From Massilia aurea (GTDB lineage Bacteria; Pseudomonadota; Gammaproteobacteria; Burkholderiales; Burkholderiaceae_D), in NCBI RefSeq assembly GCF_024753205.1, contig NZ_JANUGZ010000003.1, positions 1 through 64,000 on the forward strand: 64,000 bases of DNA, written 5' to 3'. Within the stretch, counting starts at the first letter, position 1. Each line of letters opens with the position of its first letter. The translations under genes were made by a program, and so were the position numbers. A model generated the notes under the pieces. The model was not told the origin of the DNA and searched no databases. It was given only the letters and a program-made list of their open reading frames with translations. Shown here in pieces: positions 10,762 through 19,831 of the stretch.

Positions 10762-11352
10762 CTATGTGCTGCGCCGATCGAGCATCGCGCGCGCGATCGT
10801 GCCCGCATCGACGTACTCGAGTTCACCGCCGACCGGCACGCCACGTGCGAGACGGCTGACCTTGAGTCCGCGCGCCTTGAGCATTTCGCTGATGTAGTGC
10901 GCGGTGGCTTCGCCTTCGTTGGTGAAATTGGTGGCCAGTACCACTTCGCCCACCACCTCGTCGGTGGCGCGCGCCACCAGCTTTTCCAGGTGCAGATCGC
11001 GCGGCCCGATGTTGTCCAGTGGCGACAGGCGCCCCATCAGCACGAAGTACAAGCCGCGCCAGGTCAGCGTCTGCTCGACCATCAACTGGTCGGCCGGCGT
11101 TTCGACCACGCACAAGAGCGTGTGGTCGCGTTCGGGATCGGCGCACAGGTCGCAGATCTCGATGTCCGAGAAGGTATTGCACTTGATGCAGTGGTGCACC
11201 GTGTCGACCGCCTGGTACAGCGCGCGCGACAGTTGCGCGGCGCCCTCGCGGTCATGCTGGAGCAGGTGAAACGCCATGCGCTGGGCGGACTTGGGGCCCA
11301 CGCCAGGCAGGCGCCGGAGCGATTCGATGAGAAATTCGAGGGATGTCGACAT
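10762..11352 (-). CDS. recR: Recombination mediator protein RecR
   Basis: 196 aa, family length. RecR works with RecF and RecO to load RecA on gapped DNA. An N-terminal helix-hairpin-helix ([20 protein letters not shown]) is followed by a four-Cys zinc finger ([16 protein letters not shown]), a Toprim domain beginning [15 protein letters not shown], and a C-terminal Walker-B-like part. The start at 11352 (MSTSLEF) is preferred over an upstream in-frame codon because RecR proteins begin directly before the HhH. It is last in the ffs-dnaX-ybaB-recR cluster, an arrangement conserved across proteobacteria. Confidence 0.97.
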   Translation of the reverse strand: MSTSLEFLIESLRRLPGVGPKSAQRMAFHLLQHDREGAAQLSRALYQAVDTVHHCIKCNTFSDIEICDLCADPERDHTLLCVVETPADQLMVEQTLTWRGLYFVLMGRLSPLDNIGPRDLHLEKLVARATDEVVGEVVLATNFTNEGEATAHYISEMLKARGLKVSRLARGVPVGGELEYVDAGTIARAMLDRRST

Positions 11353-11411
11353 GAATGGGTGAATAAAACGGCCCGCCGGCATGGCGCCGGCAGTGCCGCA
11401 TCATTCCTGGA

Positions 11412-11741
11412 TCAGAAAGGCATCTTGAAGCCAGGCGGCAGGCCCGGCATGCCGGCGGTCACGCCGCTCATTTTTTCGGCGGCGGTGGCTTCGGCCTTGC
11501 GCGACGCGTCGTTGAATGCAGCAGCCACCAGGTCTTCCAGCATGTCGCGGTCGTCGCCGAGCAGCGACGGGTCGATCGTGACGCGCTTGACGTCGTTCTT
11601 GCAGGTCATGACGACCTTGACGAGGCCGGCGCCCGACTGGCCTTCGACTTCGACCAGGGCCAGCGCTTCCTGCGCCTTTTTCATGTTGTCCTGCATGGCT
11701 TGCGCCTGTTTCATCAAGCCTGCGAGCTGGTTCTTCATCAT
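11412..11741 (-). CDS. ybaB: YbaB/EbfC family nucleoid-associated protein
   Basis: 109 aa, the normal size. The sequence starts [17 protein letters not shown] and contains the conserved [13 protein letters not shown] and [10 protein letters not shown] strands. The C-terminus [15 protein letters not shown] tail (here [12 protein letters not shown]) is the family hallmark. YbaB forms a dimer that binds DNA and is nearly always encoded between dnaX and recR, as here (40 nt after dnaX). The ATG at 11741 precedes a second Met, so either could start. Confidence 0.96.
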   Translation of the reverse strand: MMKNQLAGLMKQAQAMQDNMKKAQEALALVEVEGQSGAGLVKVVMTCKNDVKRVTIDPSLLGDDRDMLEDLVAAAFNDASRKAEATAAEKMSGVTAGMPGLPPGFKMPF

Positions 11742-11781
11742 GGTGTGGTTCTCCAAATGGGGGTTATCTGTAGTGATTGGA

Positions 11782-13992
11782 TCAGGCGATCTTGACCGAG
11801 CCGGGCACGACGAAGGCCTCGAAGCGTTGCTCGAGTTCCTGCACGAACGGGTCGGCCGCGACCAGGGCCTCGGCCTCGCGCTGGCGCGCCTCGCGCGCCG
11901 CTTTCTGTTCGGCGCCGGCGGTGTACCAGACCGGGCCGATATCGGACTCCACGCAGACGCGCAGGTTCGGGAAATGTTCTTGCAGCGCCGCTGCCAGCTT
12001 CTCGCTGTTGCCGCTCGCGCGCAGCGTGTCGACCGGCACGCGCAGGCGGAACGTGACCGCATTATCACGCGCTTCGCACGCAACCAGCTCGGTCTGCAGC
12101 GCCAGTTGCTGGGCGACGCCGCGCAGCGGCAGGCTGCCGGCCAGCGCCGGCCAGTTGCCGTCCCAGTCGATCTCGGGGACCGGCGTGATGACGTAGGCAT
12201 GCGGCGCCACGCGCGGTGCACGCATAGCTGCAGCTGCGGCCGGAGCCGGAGCAACGACGACGGCTGGCGCGGCCTCGGTGGTGACGGTGGCCACGGCCGT
12301 GTCATCCGAAAACTCGGTGACCCAGGACGGCACATCATCATCAGGTGGCTGCTGGGCGCGCAGCGCCGGCTGCGGCGGTGCGATCGCTTGCGCCTGCGCG
12401 GGTGCAACGGATTGCGCGACGGCCTGCTGACCGCCGCCTTCCCATGGCGGCGCGGGCCGGCTTTGCGGCGCCGAAGACGCCGCGTGCATCGTGGCGCCCG
12501 GGCCCGGCGCGGCCGGCGCTGAAGGGCGCGGTGGCGGTGGTGCAGGGTCGGCGGCGGGCTCGGGCGCGGACTCGGGACGCTTGTTGCCGCTTGGTCGCAT
12601 GCCAGCGCCGGCGCGCGCTGCTTCCAGCGCCGCATTGATCGCGGCCCGCGCCGACGTCATCGGTGGCGCACCGGGTGCCGAGGCACTGGTCGGCGCGGCA
12701 GGCATTGGCGGCGGTGGCGGCCCCGGGCGTGGTGCAGGTGCTGGCGGCGTCGCTGCAGCAGCGGACGCGCTCGCCGGTGCAGCAGCGCGCGGCGTCACCG
12801 CTGCATGGCTGGCAGCAGCGGCGGCAGCGGCGCGGGCGCCGGGCACGTTGATCGGTGCGGCAGCGGGTGGGGCCTGGACCTCGGCGCCGCCCTGCCCGGG
12901 GCGAAACGCCAGCATGCGCAGCAGCGTCATGGTGAAGCCCGCGTATTCGTCCGGGGCAAGGCCGATCTCGTTACGGCCATGCACGGCGATCTGGTAATAC
13001 AGTTGCACTTCTTGCGGCTCGAACAGGCCGGCCAGGCGCATGATGTCGGCCAGCTCGGGCAAGTCCTGCGGCACCGCGCCCGGCACCGATTGCGCCAGCG
13101 CGATGCGGTGCAGCAGCGTGCCCAGGTCTTGCAGCGCGCCGTTGTACGACAGGCTGCGGCTGGCCATTTCATCGGCCACCGCCATCAGGTCGGCGCCGTC
13201 CTGCGCAGCGAGCGCATCGAGCAGGCGCACCAGGTACGACTGGTCGAGCGCGCCGAGCATGCCCTGCACCGATTCGAGCGTGACTTGGCCGGCGGCGTAC
13301 GCGATGGCCTGATCGGTCAGCGACAGCGCATCGCGCATCGAGCCATGCGCGCCCTGCGCCAGCAGGCGCAGCGCGGGCTGTTCGAACGTGACGCCCTCTT
13401 GCCCCAGAATGTCTTCGAGGTGGCCGACGATATGGCCCGGCGGCATCTGCTTGAGGTTGAACTGCAGGCAGCGCGACAGCACCGTCACGGGAATCTTTTG
13501 CGGATCCGTGGTGGCGAGGATGAACTTGACGTGCGGCGGCGGTTCTTCGAGCGTCTTGAGCATCGAATTGAACGCGTGGTTCGTCAGCATATGCACCTCG
13601 TCGATCATATAGACCTTGAAGCGCGCATTGCTTGGCGCGTAGACCGCCTGTTCGAGCAGCTGGGCCATCTCGTCGACGCCGCGGTTGGACGCCGCATCCA
13701 TCTCGATGTAATCGACGAAGCGGCCGGCATCGATGGCGACGCAGGCTTCGCACACACCGCAGGGCTGCTCGGTGATGCCGCCCTGCCCGTCCGGACCGAT
13801 GCAATTGAGCGACTTGGCCAGGATGCGCGACAGCGTGGTCTTGCCGACCCCGCGCGTGCCCGTGAACAGATAGGCGTGGTGCAGCCGCCCGGTGCGCAGG
13901 GCGTGGCTCAGTGCACGGACGACGTGCTCCTGGCCGACCAGCGTATCGAAATTCTTGGGACGGTATTTGCGGGCGAGGACTTGATAGGACAT
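11782..13992 (-). CDS. dnaX: DNA polymerase III subunits gamma/tau
   Basis: 736 aa clamp-loader ATPase. It opens [24 protein letters not shown], with Walker A GTRGVGKT at about 45-52 and a zinc-binding Cys cluster (LNC...PCGVCEAC). Walker B is MIDEVHML and the sensor region is [11 protein letters not shown] long Ala/Pro-rich linker (about 375-560) separates the ATPase core from the tau-specific C-terminal domain that contacts polymerase alpha and DnaB. I saw no A-AAA-AAG slippery heptamer, so a frameshifted gamma product is not evident. Upstream lies the SRP RNA gene, downstream ybaB and recR. Confidence 0.97.
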   Translation of the reverse strand: MSYQVLARKYRPKNFDTLVGQEHVVRALSHALRTGRLHHAYLFTGTRGVGKTTLSRILAKSLNCIGPDGQGGITEQPCGVCEACVAIDAGRFVDYIEMDAASNRGVDEMAQLLEQAVYAPSNARFKVYMIDEVHMLTNHAFNSMLKTLEEPPPHVKFILATTDPQKIPVTVLSRCLQFNLKQMPPGHIVGHLEDILGQEGVTFEQPALRLLAQGAHGSMRDALSLTDQAIAYAAGQVTLESVQGMLGALDQSYLVRLLDALAAQDGADLMAVADEMASRSLSYNGALQDLGTLLHRIALAQSVPGAVPQDLPELADIMRLAGLFEPQEVQLYYQIAVHGRNEIGLAPDEYAGFTMTLLRMLAFRPGQGGAEVQAPPAAAPINVPGARAAAAAAASHAAVTPRAAAPASASAAAATPPAPAPRPGPPPPPMPAAPTSASAPGAPPMTSARAAINAALEAARAGAGMRPSGNKRPESAPEPAADPAPPPPRPSAPAAPGPGATMHAASSAPQSRPAPPWEGGGQQAVAQSVAPAQAQAIAPPQPALRAQQPPDDDVPSWVTEFSDDTAVATVTTEAAPAVVVAPAPAAAAAMRAPRVAPHAYVITPVPEIDWDGNWPALAGSLPLRGVAQQLALQTELVACEARDNAVTFRLRVPVDTLRASGNSEKLAAALQEHFPNLRVCVESDIGPVWYTAGAEQKAAREARQREAEALVAADPFVQELEQRFEAFVVPGSVKIA

Positions 13993-14167
13993 GCCACGAT
14001 TTTACCGCAGATGACGCCCGCCGCGGACATTCGGCGGATGCGCTGGCATACAAGACGGCACGCGACGCTGATGACAGGCGCGACAACGCCGTGCTGGCGA
14101 GCATGATGCAAAAAGGGGGGGCAAACAGAAAATACGAACGCGTAATGACGCGAAGAAGAACGAAAGA

Positions 14168-14263
14168 GGCGAGCCTGATCTGCGGCACTTGCGGTGAACG
14201 GCTTTGGCTGCTTCGTTCCCGACCTGACCAGGTAAACCATGCCGCAATGCGCAGGGGCCCGCC
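14168..14263 (-). ncRNA. ffs: 4.5S signal recognition particle RNA
   Basis: Read on the minus strand, the core GGTTTACC, GTCAGGTCGGGAACGAAGCAG and CCAAAGCCG matches the conserved SRP domain IV helix and its GNRA-type tetraloop region. The ends pair: GGCGGGCC (5', 14256-14263) with GGCTCGCC (3', 14168-14175), seven Watson-Crick pairs and one G-U. About 96 nt, the size of bacterial 4.5S RNA. The RNA binds Ffh for co-translational membrane targeting. Position just upstream of dnaX is common in betaproteobacteria. Confidence 0.93.
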
Positions 14264-14270
14264 AGCGCGA

Positions 14271-14299
14271 ATTATACCGCACGCGGGCGGTTTGGGGAA
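14271..14299 (-). promoter_or_regulatory. Promoter of ffs
   Basis: A perfect TATAAT (minus strand, 14276-14271) lies 7 nt before the predicted RNA 5' end at 14263, as expected for a -10 box. The -35 candidate TTCCCC (14299-14294, 17-nt spacing) is weak. Confidence 0.65.
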
Positions 14300-14332
14300 A
14301 TGGCCGGCAACATCCATCGCCGGCCACTGTCA

Positions 14333-15817
14333 TCAGATCCCCAGCTCTTGCCAGATCGCATCCACGCGCGCCTTGACGTCCGGCGCCATCACGATCGGCG
14401 TGCCCCACTCGCGGTTGGTTTCGCCCGGCCATTTATTGGTCGCATCGATGCCCATCTTGCTGCCCAGGCCACTGATTGGCGACGCGAAGTCCAGGTAATC
14501 GATGGGCGTGTTGTCGACCAGCACCGTGTCGCGGGTCGGATCGACGCGCGTCGTGATCGCCCAGATGACTTCTTTCCAGTCGCGCACATTGACGTCTTCG
14601 TCGACCACCACGATGAACTTGGTATACATGAACTGGCGCAGGAAACTCCAGACGCCGAACATCACGCGCTTGGCGTGGCCCGCGTACTGCTTCTTCATCT
14701 GCACGACTGCCATGCGGTAGCTGCAGCCTTCCGGCGGCAGATAGAAGTCGGTGATTTCGGTGAACTGTTTCTGCAGCAACGGGATGAACACTTCATTGAG
14801 CGCCACGCCCAGCACGGCCGGCTCGTCCGGCGGTTTGCCCGTATAGGTCGAGTGGTAGATCGGGTCGCGCCGCATCGTGATCCGGTCAATGGTAAACACC
14901 GGGAAACTGTCCTGCTCATTATAGTAGCCAGTATGGTCGCCATACGGCCCCTCGAGCGCATGCTCGAAACCGGTCGGGTGGTTCGCATCCGGATAGATAT
15001 GGCCTTCCAGCACAATCTCGGCGGACGCTGGCACGCGCAGTTCGCTGCCGATCGCCTTGGTCAGCGTCGTGCGGCTGCCGCGCAGCAAGCCGGCAAACTG
15101 GTATTCAGACAGCGAATCCGGCACCGGCGTCACCGCGCCCAGGATCGTGGCCGGATCGGCGCCCAGCGCCACGGCGATCGGATACGGCTTGCCCGGGTTC
15201 GACAGCGCGTGCTCGCGGAAGTCAAGCGCGCCACCCCGGTGCGCCAGCCAGCGCATGATGACCTTGTTCCGGCCCAGCACCTGCTGGCGGTAGATGCCCA
15301 GGTTCTGGCGCTTCTTGTTCGGCCCCTTGGTAATCACCAGGCCCCAGGTAATCAATGGTGCGACGTCACCCGGCCAGCAATGCTGGATCGGCAGGCGGGC
15401 CAGATCAACGTCCTGCCCTTCCCAGACGATCTCCTGGCAAGACGCGCCCTTGACTTCCTTGGGCGCCATGTCCCACACCGCTTTTACCAGGGACCCCATG
15501 CCCATGATGTCGGCAAAGCCCTTGGGCGGCTCGGGTTCCTTCAGACGCGCCAGCACGTGGCCGATGCGGCGCAGCTCGCTCACATCGCTCGCGCCCATCC
15601 CCAGCGCCACCCGCTTTGGCGTGCCGAACAGGTTGGCCAGCACCGGGATCGTGTGCCCGGTCGGCTTGGAAAACAGCAGCGCAGGACCCTCGGCGCGCAA
15701 CGTGCGGTCGCACACTTCGGTCATTTCAAGGTGCGTCGAGACAGGGAAATCGACACGTTTGAGCTCACCCATGCGCTCCAATTGGGCCATAAAATCACGC
15801 AGATCTGTATATTTCAT
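14333..15817 (-). CDS. ubiD: 4-hydroxy-3-polyprenylbenzoate decarboxylase UbiD
   Basis: 494 aa. It decarboxylates the polyprenylated ring intermediate in ubiquinone synthesis, using the prenylated FMN made by UbiX (not in this window). Family features are the N-terminus [22 protein letters not shown], the metal/cofactor-binding segment around [16 protein letters not shown], and the C-terminal [22 protein letters not shown]. Length matches E. coli UbiD. The ATG at 15817 is preferred over the preceding TTG. It is a monocistronic-looking gene, convergent with nothing and followed by ffs on the same strand. Confidence 0.97.
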   Translation of the reverse strand: MKYTDLRDFMAQLERMGELKRVDFPVSTHLEMTEVCDRTLRAEGPALLFSKPTGHTIPVLANLFGTPKRVALGMGASDVSELRRIGHVLARLKEPEPPKGFADIMGMGSLVKAVWDMAPKEVKGASCQEIVWEGQDVDLARLPIQHCWPGDVAPLITWGLVITKGPNKKRQNLGIYRQQVLGRNKVIMRWLAHRGGALDFREHALSNPGKPYPIAVALGADPATILGAVTPVPDSLSEYQFAGLLRGSRTTLTKAIGSELRVPASAEIVLEGHIYPDANHPTGFEHALEGPYGDHTGYYNEQDSFPVFTIDRITMRRDPIYHSTYTGKPPDEPAVLGVALNEVFIPLLQKQFTEITDFYLPPEGCSYRMAVVQMKKQYAGHAKRVMFGVWSFLRQFMYTKFIVVVDEDVNVRDWKEVIWAITTRVDPTRDTVLVDNTPIDYLDFASPISGLGSKMGIDATNKWPGETNREWGTPIVMAPDVKARVDAIWQELGI

Positions 15818-16292
15818 CAAGTTTTAAGCTTTTCTTCGGTTGCAGAACATTAGTGAAGCGACGCCGCCAAGTGATTGATTCGACAAGTGTTTCACGCTCA
15901 TCAGTACGCCCTTAATAACTGGAAGTAATATAGAACAGTCGTGCTAGGGTTGACTTGATATAAGCTCGCCCATACAATCCGTCCTACTTGATGAGTCAGC
16001 GATACCTTTTTTGACACAATTTTAGCTGTTCTCATGCATTCACGGGGTCGGGGCCCCACATGACATTGTAGGAGTGTTTTCAACGGGCGTCTGCCCACTC
16101 CCCCGAGACAGTTGTTGAGCCACTGGCACCAGTCCCCATGTTGGACGGCAGCCAGCTGAAGCAAGGCAATGACGGCGTTAGTCGGCCGCGTCGCGGCGAC
16201 AAACGATTTTCTGATGCACGGTCCAGAGCACCCCCACGTAACGCCTTTGGCGCGACGACGGGCTTCTTTTTGCCGCGACAAGGGGAAATTCG
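15818..16292. other. Gene-free stretch between ubiD and the transglycosylase gene
   Basis: 475 bp, less GC-rich than the flanks near 15850-16030. It contains one good sigma-70 promoter reading rightward (separate entry). I see no credible coding frame; open frames on the minus strand here lack a ribosome site and family resemblance. Confidence 0.5.
15950..15978 (+). promoter_or_regulatory. Predicted sigma-70 promoter upstream of the transglycosylase gene
   Basis: TTGACT (15950-15955), exactly 17 nt, then TACAAT (15973-15978): five of six consensus bases in each box. It would give a 5' UTR of about 300 nt before the gene at 16293, long enough to contain regulation, though I identify no known element in it. 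Confidence 0.6.
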
Positions 16293-17243
16293 ATGTTTCA
16301 TCGTTTGATCATGAGCGCAAAGTTCATGCATTCCAGGGCCAGCCAGCCCATCACGGTATCCTCCGTGACAAAAACGGCACGCAGTGTTGTACAAACTGCG
16401 CGTTCTACCCTGACCGTATTCGGTCTTAGCGCTGTGGCCCTGATGGCCCTGATCTACTCCAACGACAGCGTCGCCAAGCGCGTCTCCGAGATGCTGCATC
16501 CGGAACCGGTGGTCGCCGTCAATATGTCGGCAGCACCTGTTGCCACCGTCGTGCCCGCAATGCAGGCCACGGCCCAGACAGTTGCCGTGGAAACGACCCA
16601 CATGGGCACATCGTCCGCTACGCTTGGCAATACCAAGCAGCAGCAGTATGTGACCAAGTGGCTGTCGAAGCGTTACCGTGTCGCCAGCGATGCCGCCAAT
16701 ATGCTGGTCTCGACCGCCTATCTGACGGCGCACGATCTGAAACTCGATCCGCTGCTGATCCTGGCGGTGATGGCCATCGAATCGGGCTTGAACCCGTTCG
16801 CCGAAAGCGCGATGGGCGCCAAAGGCCTGATGCAAGTGATGGCCAAGGTCCACCATGACAAGTTCGAGAAAGTCGGCGGCCAGCAGGCAGCCCTCAATCC
16901 CGTGGCCAACATCCGTGTCGGCGCCTTGATCCTGAAAGACTACGTCAAGCGCACCGGTTCGGTCGAAGGCGGCCTGAAGACCTATGTGGGCGCTGCGGAC
17001 ATGGACAGCGACCAGGGCTACGGCGCGAAGGTCATCAACGAGTACCGCCTGCTGAACCAGGTCGCGAAAGGCCAGAATGTGCCAGCAATGAAGCGCAACA
17101 AGCCAACGCCGACGTCGGCGCCAGTCGTCGTCAGCAAGCAGCCTGAGGCAGACAGCGTCAAACCGGGAGCAAAGCCAGTACCTGAAGCGACCACCGCTGC
17201 CACCGCACCGGTGGTTGCATCGGACGCGTTGGCCGGTCTGTAA
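16293..17243 (+). CDS. Membrane-anchored lytic transglycosylase (SLT domain)
   Basis: 316 aa. A TM helix at about 40-56 follows a basic N-terminus, so the enzyme domain is likely periplasmic and membrane-tethered. The SLT fold lies at about 120-265: AVMAIESGLNPFAES with catalytic Glu 163, then MGAKGLMQVM and NIRVGALILKDY, the goose-lysozyme-like signature. The C-terminal 60 residues are a Pro/Thr/Ala-rich tail. It would cleave the MurNAc-GlcNAc bond of peptidoglycan, forming 1,6-anhydro ends. AGGGGAA lies upstream of the ATG at 16293, supporting this start; a strong terminator follows. Confidence 0.9.
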   Translation: MFHRLIMSAKFMHSRASQPITVSSVTKTARSVVQTARSTLTVFGLSAVALMALIYSNDSVAKRVSEMLHPEPVVAVNMSAAPVATVVPAMQATAQTVAVETTHMGTSSATLGNTKQQQYVTKWLSKRYRVASDAANMLVSTAYLTAHDLKLDPLLILAVMAIESGLNPFAESAMGAKGLMQVMAKVHHDKFEKVGGQQAALNPVANIRVGALILKDYVKRTGSVEGGLKTYVGAADMDSDQGYGAKVINEYRLLNQVAKGQNVPAMKRNKPTPTSAPVVVSKQPEADSVKPGAKPVPEATTAATAPVVASDALAGL

Positions 17244-17260
17244 ATCCATAGCTCATCTGA

Positions 17261-17288
17261 AAACCACCGCCCCGGCGGTGGTTTTTTT
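17261..17288 (+). terminator. Rho-independent terminator of the transglycosylase gene
   Basis: AAACCACCGC and GCGGTGGTTT arms with a short loop, followed by a run of T (17282-17288), starting 18 nt after the stop codon. Confidence 0.92.
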
Positions 17289-17315
17289 ACGCCGGTCACG
17301 CGGGCAACGATCAAC

Positions 17316-17349
17316 AAAAAAGCCACCGGCTCGCGCACGGTGGCTTTTT
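17316..17349 (-). terminator. Rho-independent terminator of the rib-nusB block
   Basis: Arms AAAAAGCCACCG and CGGTGGCTTTTT around a 9-nt loop; works in both directions but is placed 20 nt after the nusB stop on the minus strand. Confidence 0.88.
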
Positions 17350-17369
17350 ACATGGTGCAGGCCAAACGA

Positions 17370-17840
17370 TCAGCGGCGCTGATCGCCTGCCGCTTCGTCC
17401 GGACGCAGGCGCTGGGCCAGCTTGTCCAGCACGCCATTGACATACTTGTGGCCGTCGATACCGCCAAACGACTTGGTCAGCTCGACCGCTTCGTTGATCA
17501 CGACGCGGTATGGCACTTCGGGATGGTTTTTCAGCTCGTACGCGCCCAGCAGCAGGACCGCGTGCTCGATCGGCGAGAGTTCGGCGATTGAACGGTCGAT
17601 CAGCGGGGCGATCGACTCGCGCAGCTCGACCGAGGTGCTGATCGCGCCATTGAGCAGCGCCGAAAAAAACTCGCTGTCAGCTTTATCGAAACCATGGGCG
17701 CTGCGGATATTGGCCGCCACGATGCGTGCCGGTTCATTGTTCAGCAGCCATTGGTACAGACCCTGGAGCGCGAACTCGCGCGCGCGGTGGCGCGGCGTGC
17801 GGTTCTTGCTCGGGTTGGCATGCATATTCTTGTCAGTCAT
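17370..17840 (-). CDS. nusB: Transcription antitermination factor NusB
   Basis: 156 aa. NusB pairs with NusE (S10) to bind boxA RNA in rRNA leaders and sustain processive transcription. Family features are RHRAREFALQGLYQWL near the N-terminus and the C-terminal PYRVVINEAVELTKSFGG and KYVNGVLDKLA. It is last in ribBA-ribH-nusB, the order found in most proteobacteria, 19 nt after ribH, and is followed by a terminator. Confidence 0.97.
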   Translation of the reverse strand: MTDKNMHANPSKNRTPRHRAREFALQGLYQWLLNNEPARIVAANIRSAHGFDKADSEFFSALLNGAISTSVELRESIAPLIDRSIAELSPIEHAVLLLGAYELKNHPEVPYRVVINEAVELTKSFGGIDGHKYVNGVLDKLAQRLRPDEAAGDQRR

Positions 17841-17859
17841 TGTTCTCTTGCCTTTAGTG

Positions 17860-18339
17860 TTATTCGTCTTCTGGCACCAGCTCGTCCAGCGCCATCAGCA
17901 GGTTGGCCATTTCGACGGCGACACGCGCGGCGTCGGCGCCTTTTTCGGCCATGCGCACTTCTGCCTGGGCATCGTTCTCGGTGGTCAGGATCGCGTTGGC
18001 GACCGGGATGCCGTAATCGAGGCCGATGCGGGTGATGCCAGCGCCCGATTCGTTCGACACCAGCTCGAAGTGGTAGGTTTCACCGCGGATGACCGCGCCC
18101 AGCGCGATCAGTGCGTCGAACTGTTCGGTTACGGCCATGCGCTGCAGCGCCAGCGGCACTTCGAGCGCACCCGGCACGGTCACGTGCAGGATGTCTTCAT
18201 CGGCCACGCCCAGGCGCTTGAGCTCAGCCAGGCACGACGACAGCAGGCCATTGCCCACGGTCTCGTTAAAGCGGGCCTGCACGATACCGATGCGCAGGTC
18301 TTCGCCCTGCATATTGCTTTCAAAAGTTCCTACCGTCAT
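17860..18339 (-). CDS. ribH: 6,7-dimethyl-8-ribityllumazine synthase
   Basis: 159 aa, normal for the icosahedral or pentameric lumazine synthase. It condenses 5-amino-6-ribitylaminouracil with dihydroxybutanone phosphate, the step before riboflavin synthase. Seen: [50 protein letters not shown] and the substrate-binding [12 protein letters not shown]. It sits between ribBA and nusB with gaps of about 20-30 nt. Confidence 0.97.
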   Translation of the reverse strand: MTVGTFESNMQGEDLRIGIVQARFNETVGNGLLSSCLAELKRLGVADEDILHVTVPGALEVPLALQRMAVTEQFDALIALGAVIRGETYHFELVSNESGAGITRIGLDYGIPVANAILTTENDAQAEVRMAEKGADAARVAVEMANLLMALDELVPEDE

Positions 18340-18372
18340 GACTGACCTCTTGTATTAGTTGGATGGGATGAT

Positions 18373-19485
18373 TCAGGCGTCGGGACGCGGCACGTAGCCG
18401 GTCACTTCCAGGTCGAACCCGGTCATCGACGGCATCTTGCGGGGATTGGCCAGCAGCTGCATCTTGCGCACGCCCAGCGCGCGCAGGATCTGGGCGCCGA
18501 TGCCATAGGTACGCAGGTCCATCGACGCGGCGCGTGCGCCGGCGCGGTTGCCGCGCGCATCCTGCGGTGCCAGTTGCGCAAACAGTTGCTCGGCCGTTTC
18601 ACCGCAATTGAGCAGCACGATCACGCCGGCGTCGCTGGCCTTAATCGTGCGCATCGCCGAAGCCATGTCCCACGAGTGGGTGGTGGCGCGGTTTTCCAGC
18701 AGGTCGAGAATCGACACCGGCTGGTGCACGCGCACGAGCGCTTCTTTATCAGGCGACAGTTCGCCATGCACGAGCGCCAGGTGGGCCGAGCCGCTTGGTG
18801 CGTCGCGGAACGCCACCAGCTTGAATTCGCCCGACTCGGTCGACAGCGCGCGTTCGGCAATGCGCTCGACCAGGCATTCGTTCTGGCTGCGGTAATGGAT
18901 CAGGTCAGCGATGGTACCGATCTTGAGATCGTGCTCTTTGGCGAACTCGATCAGGTCGGGCAGGCGCGCCATCGTGCCGTCTTCCTTGATGATCTCGCAG
19001 ATCACCGACGCGGGCGACAGGCCGGCCATCTGCGTCAGGTCGCAACCGGCTTCGGTATGGCCGGCGCGCATTAGTACGCCGCCCTTCTGGGCGCGCAGCG
19101 GGAAGATGTGGCCCGGCTGGACCAGATCGTCCGGCACGGTGCCCTTGTGGACCGCCACCTGGATGGTGCGCGCGCGGTCGGCCGCCGAGATACCGGTGGT
19201 CACGCCTTCGGCCGCTTCGATCGAGACGGTGAAATTGGTGCCGAACGAGGTGCCGTTCTTGGACGTCATCATTGGCAGGGCCAACTGGTCGCAGCGTTCT
19301 TCGGTCAGGGTCAGGCAGACCAGGCCGCGGGCGTGGCGGATCATGAAATTGATCGCCTCCGGGGTGACGAAATCGGCTGCAAGCACGAGGTCGCCTTCGT
19401 TTTCGCGATCTTCTTCGTCGACCAGAATGACCATGCGGCCAGCGCGCAGTTCGGCGACGATTTCCTCAGTGCTGGAAATGGACAT
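18373..19485 (-). CDS. ribBA: 3,4-dihydroxy-2-butanone-4-phosphate synthase with degenerate GTP cyclohydrolase II domain
   Basis: 370 aa. Residues 1-205 are a complete RibB domain (VDEEDRENEGDLV, HARGLVCL, GHIFPLRA, RAGHTEAGCDL), which forms DHBP from ribulose 5-phosphate. Residues about 210-370 align with RibA but lack the zinc ligands (the C-x2-GD...CDC block is replaced by VSILDLLENRATTHSW). The domain is therefore unlikely to have GTP cyclohydrolase II activity, as in the RibBX-type proteins of other proteobacteria. A separate active RibA must be encoded elsewhere. The start at 19485 (MSISSTEE) is the family start. No FMN riboswitch is visible upstream. Confidence 0.93.
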   Translation of the reverse strand: MSISSTEEIVAELRAGRMVILVDEEDRENEGDLVLAADFVTPEAINFMIRHARGLVCLTLTEERCDQLALPMMTSKNGTSFGTNFTVSIEAAEGVTTGISAADRARTIQVAVHKGTVPDDLVQPGHIFPLRAQKGGVLMRAGHTEAGCDLTQMAGLSPASVICEIIKEDGTMARLPDLIEFAKEHDLKIGTIADLIHYRSQNECLVERIAERALSTESGEFKLVAFRDAPSGSAHLALVHGELSPDKEALVRVHQPVSILDLLENRATTHSWDMASAMRTIKASDAGVIVLLNCGETAEQLFAQLAPQDARGNRAGARAASMDLRTYGIGAQILRALGVRKMQLLANPRKMPSMTGFDLEVTGYVPRPDA

Positions 19486-19831
19486 ACAGATTCCTTGAAA
19501 CAGGGGTTTTGCGTAATCCGCTATTTTAAAGGATTTACAGACGCCCAACGGCATTCCCGATGCCCAGAGCGCCAAATTGCCAGCACGATGTGCCCTTGCC
19601 GTCAACCATGCGTTGCCAATCGACAACCACAGGTGACCGCGTGTCGGTTAATTGTTAAGCTAGTTCATTCGCGTGGCAAGCCCGCGGCACGACCGTCACC
19701 AACTGGATTATGATTAACACATTATTGCCGTATTTACCCTTCCACCGCGGCAGTCTTTCCGACGGAGTTGCCATGCCGCTAGTTCATCCCGTTCGCTCTC
19801 CAGGCACCACTGCCAGCGGCAGGCCTTACTG
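19486..19831. other. Divergent intergenic region without recognised element
   Basis: 346 bp between ribBA and the GGDEF-EAL gene. On the ribBA side a TAAAAT hexamer lies about 40 nt before the start without a well-spaced -35. On the other side the region is AT-rich near 19700-19740 (TATGAT present), again without a convincing -35. The FMN riboswitch core motifs are absent. Confidence 0.45.

Noticed and set aside
11782..13992. Programmed frameshift site in dnaX
   Set aside because: I looked for an A-AAA-AAG heptamer on the coding strand near the expected position and did not find one.
15901..16281. 126-residue frame on the minus strand between ubiD and the transglycosylase gene
   Set aside because: No ribosome site, no recognisable motif, and it overlaps a good plus-strand promoter.
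19486..19640. FMN riboswitch upstream of ribBA
   Set aside because: The conserved aptamer blocks of the RFN element are not present on either strand.
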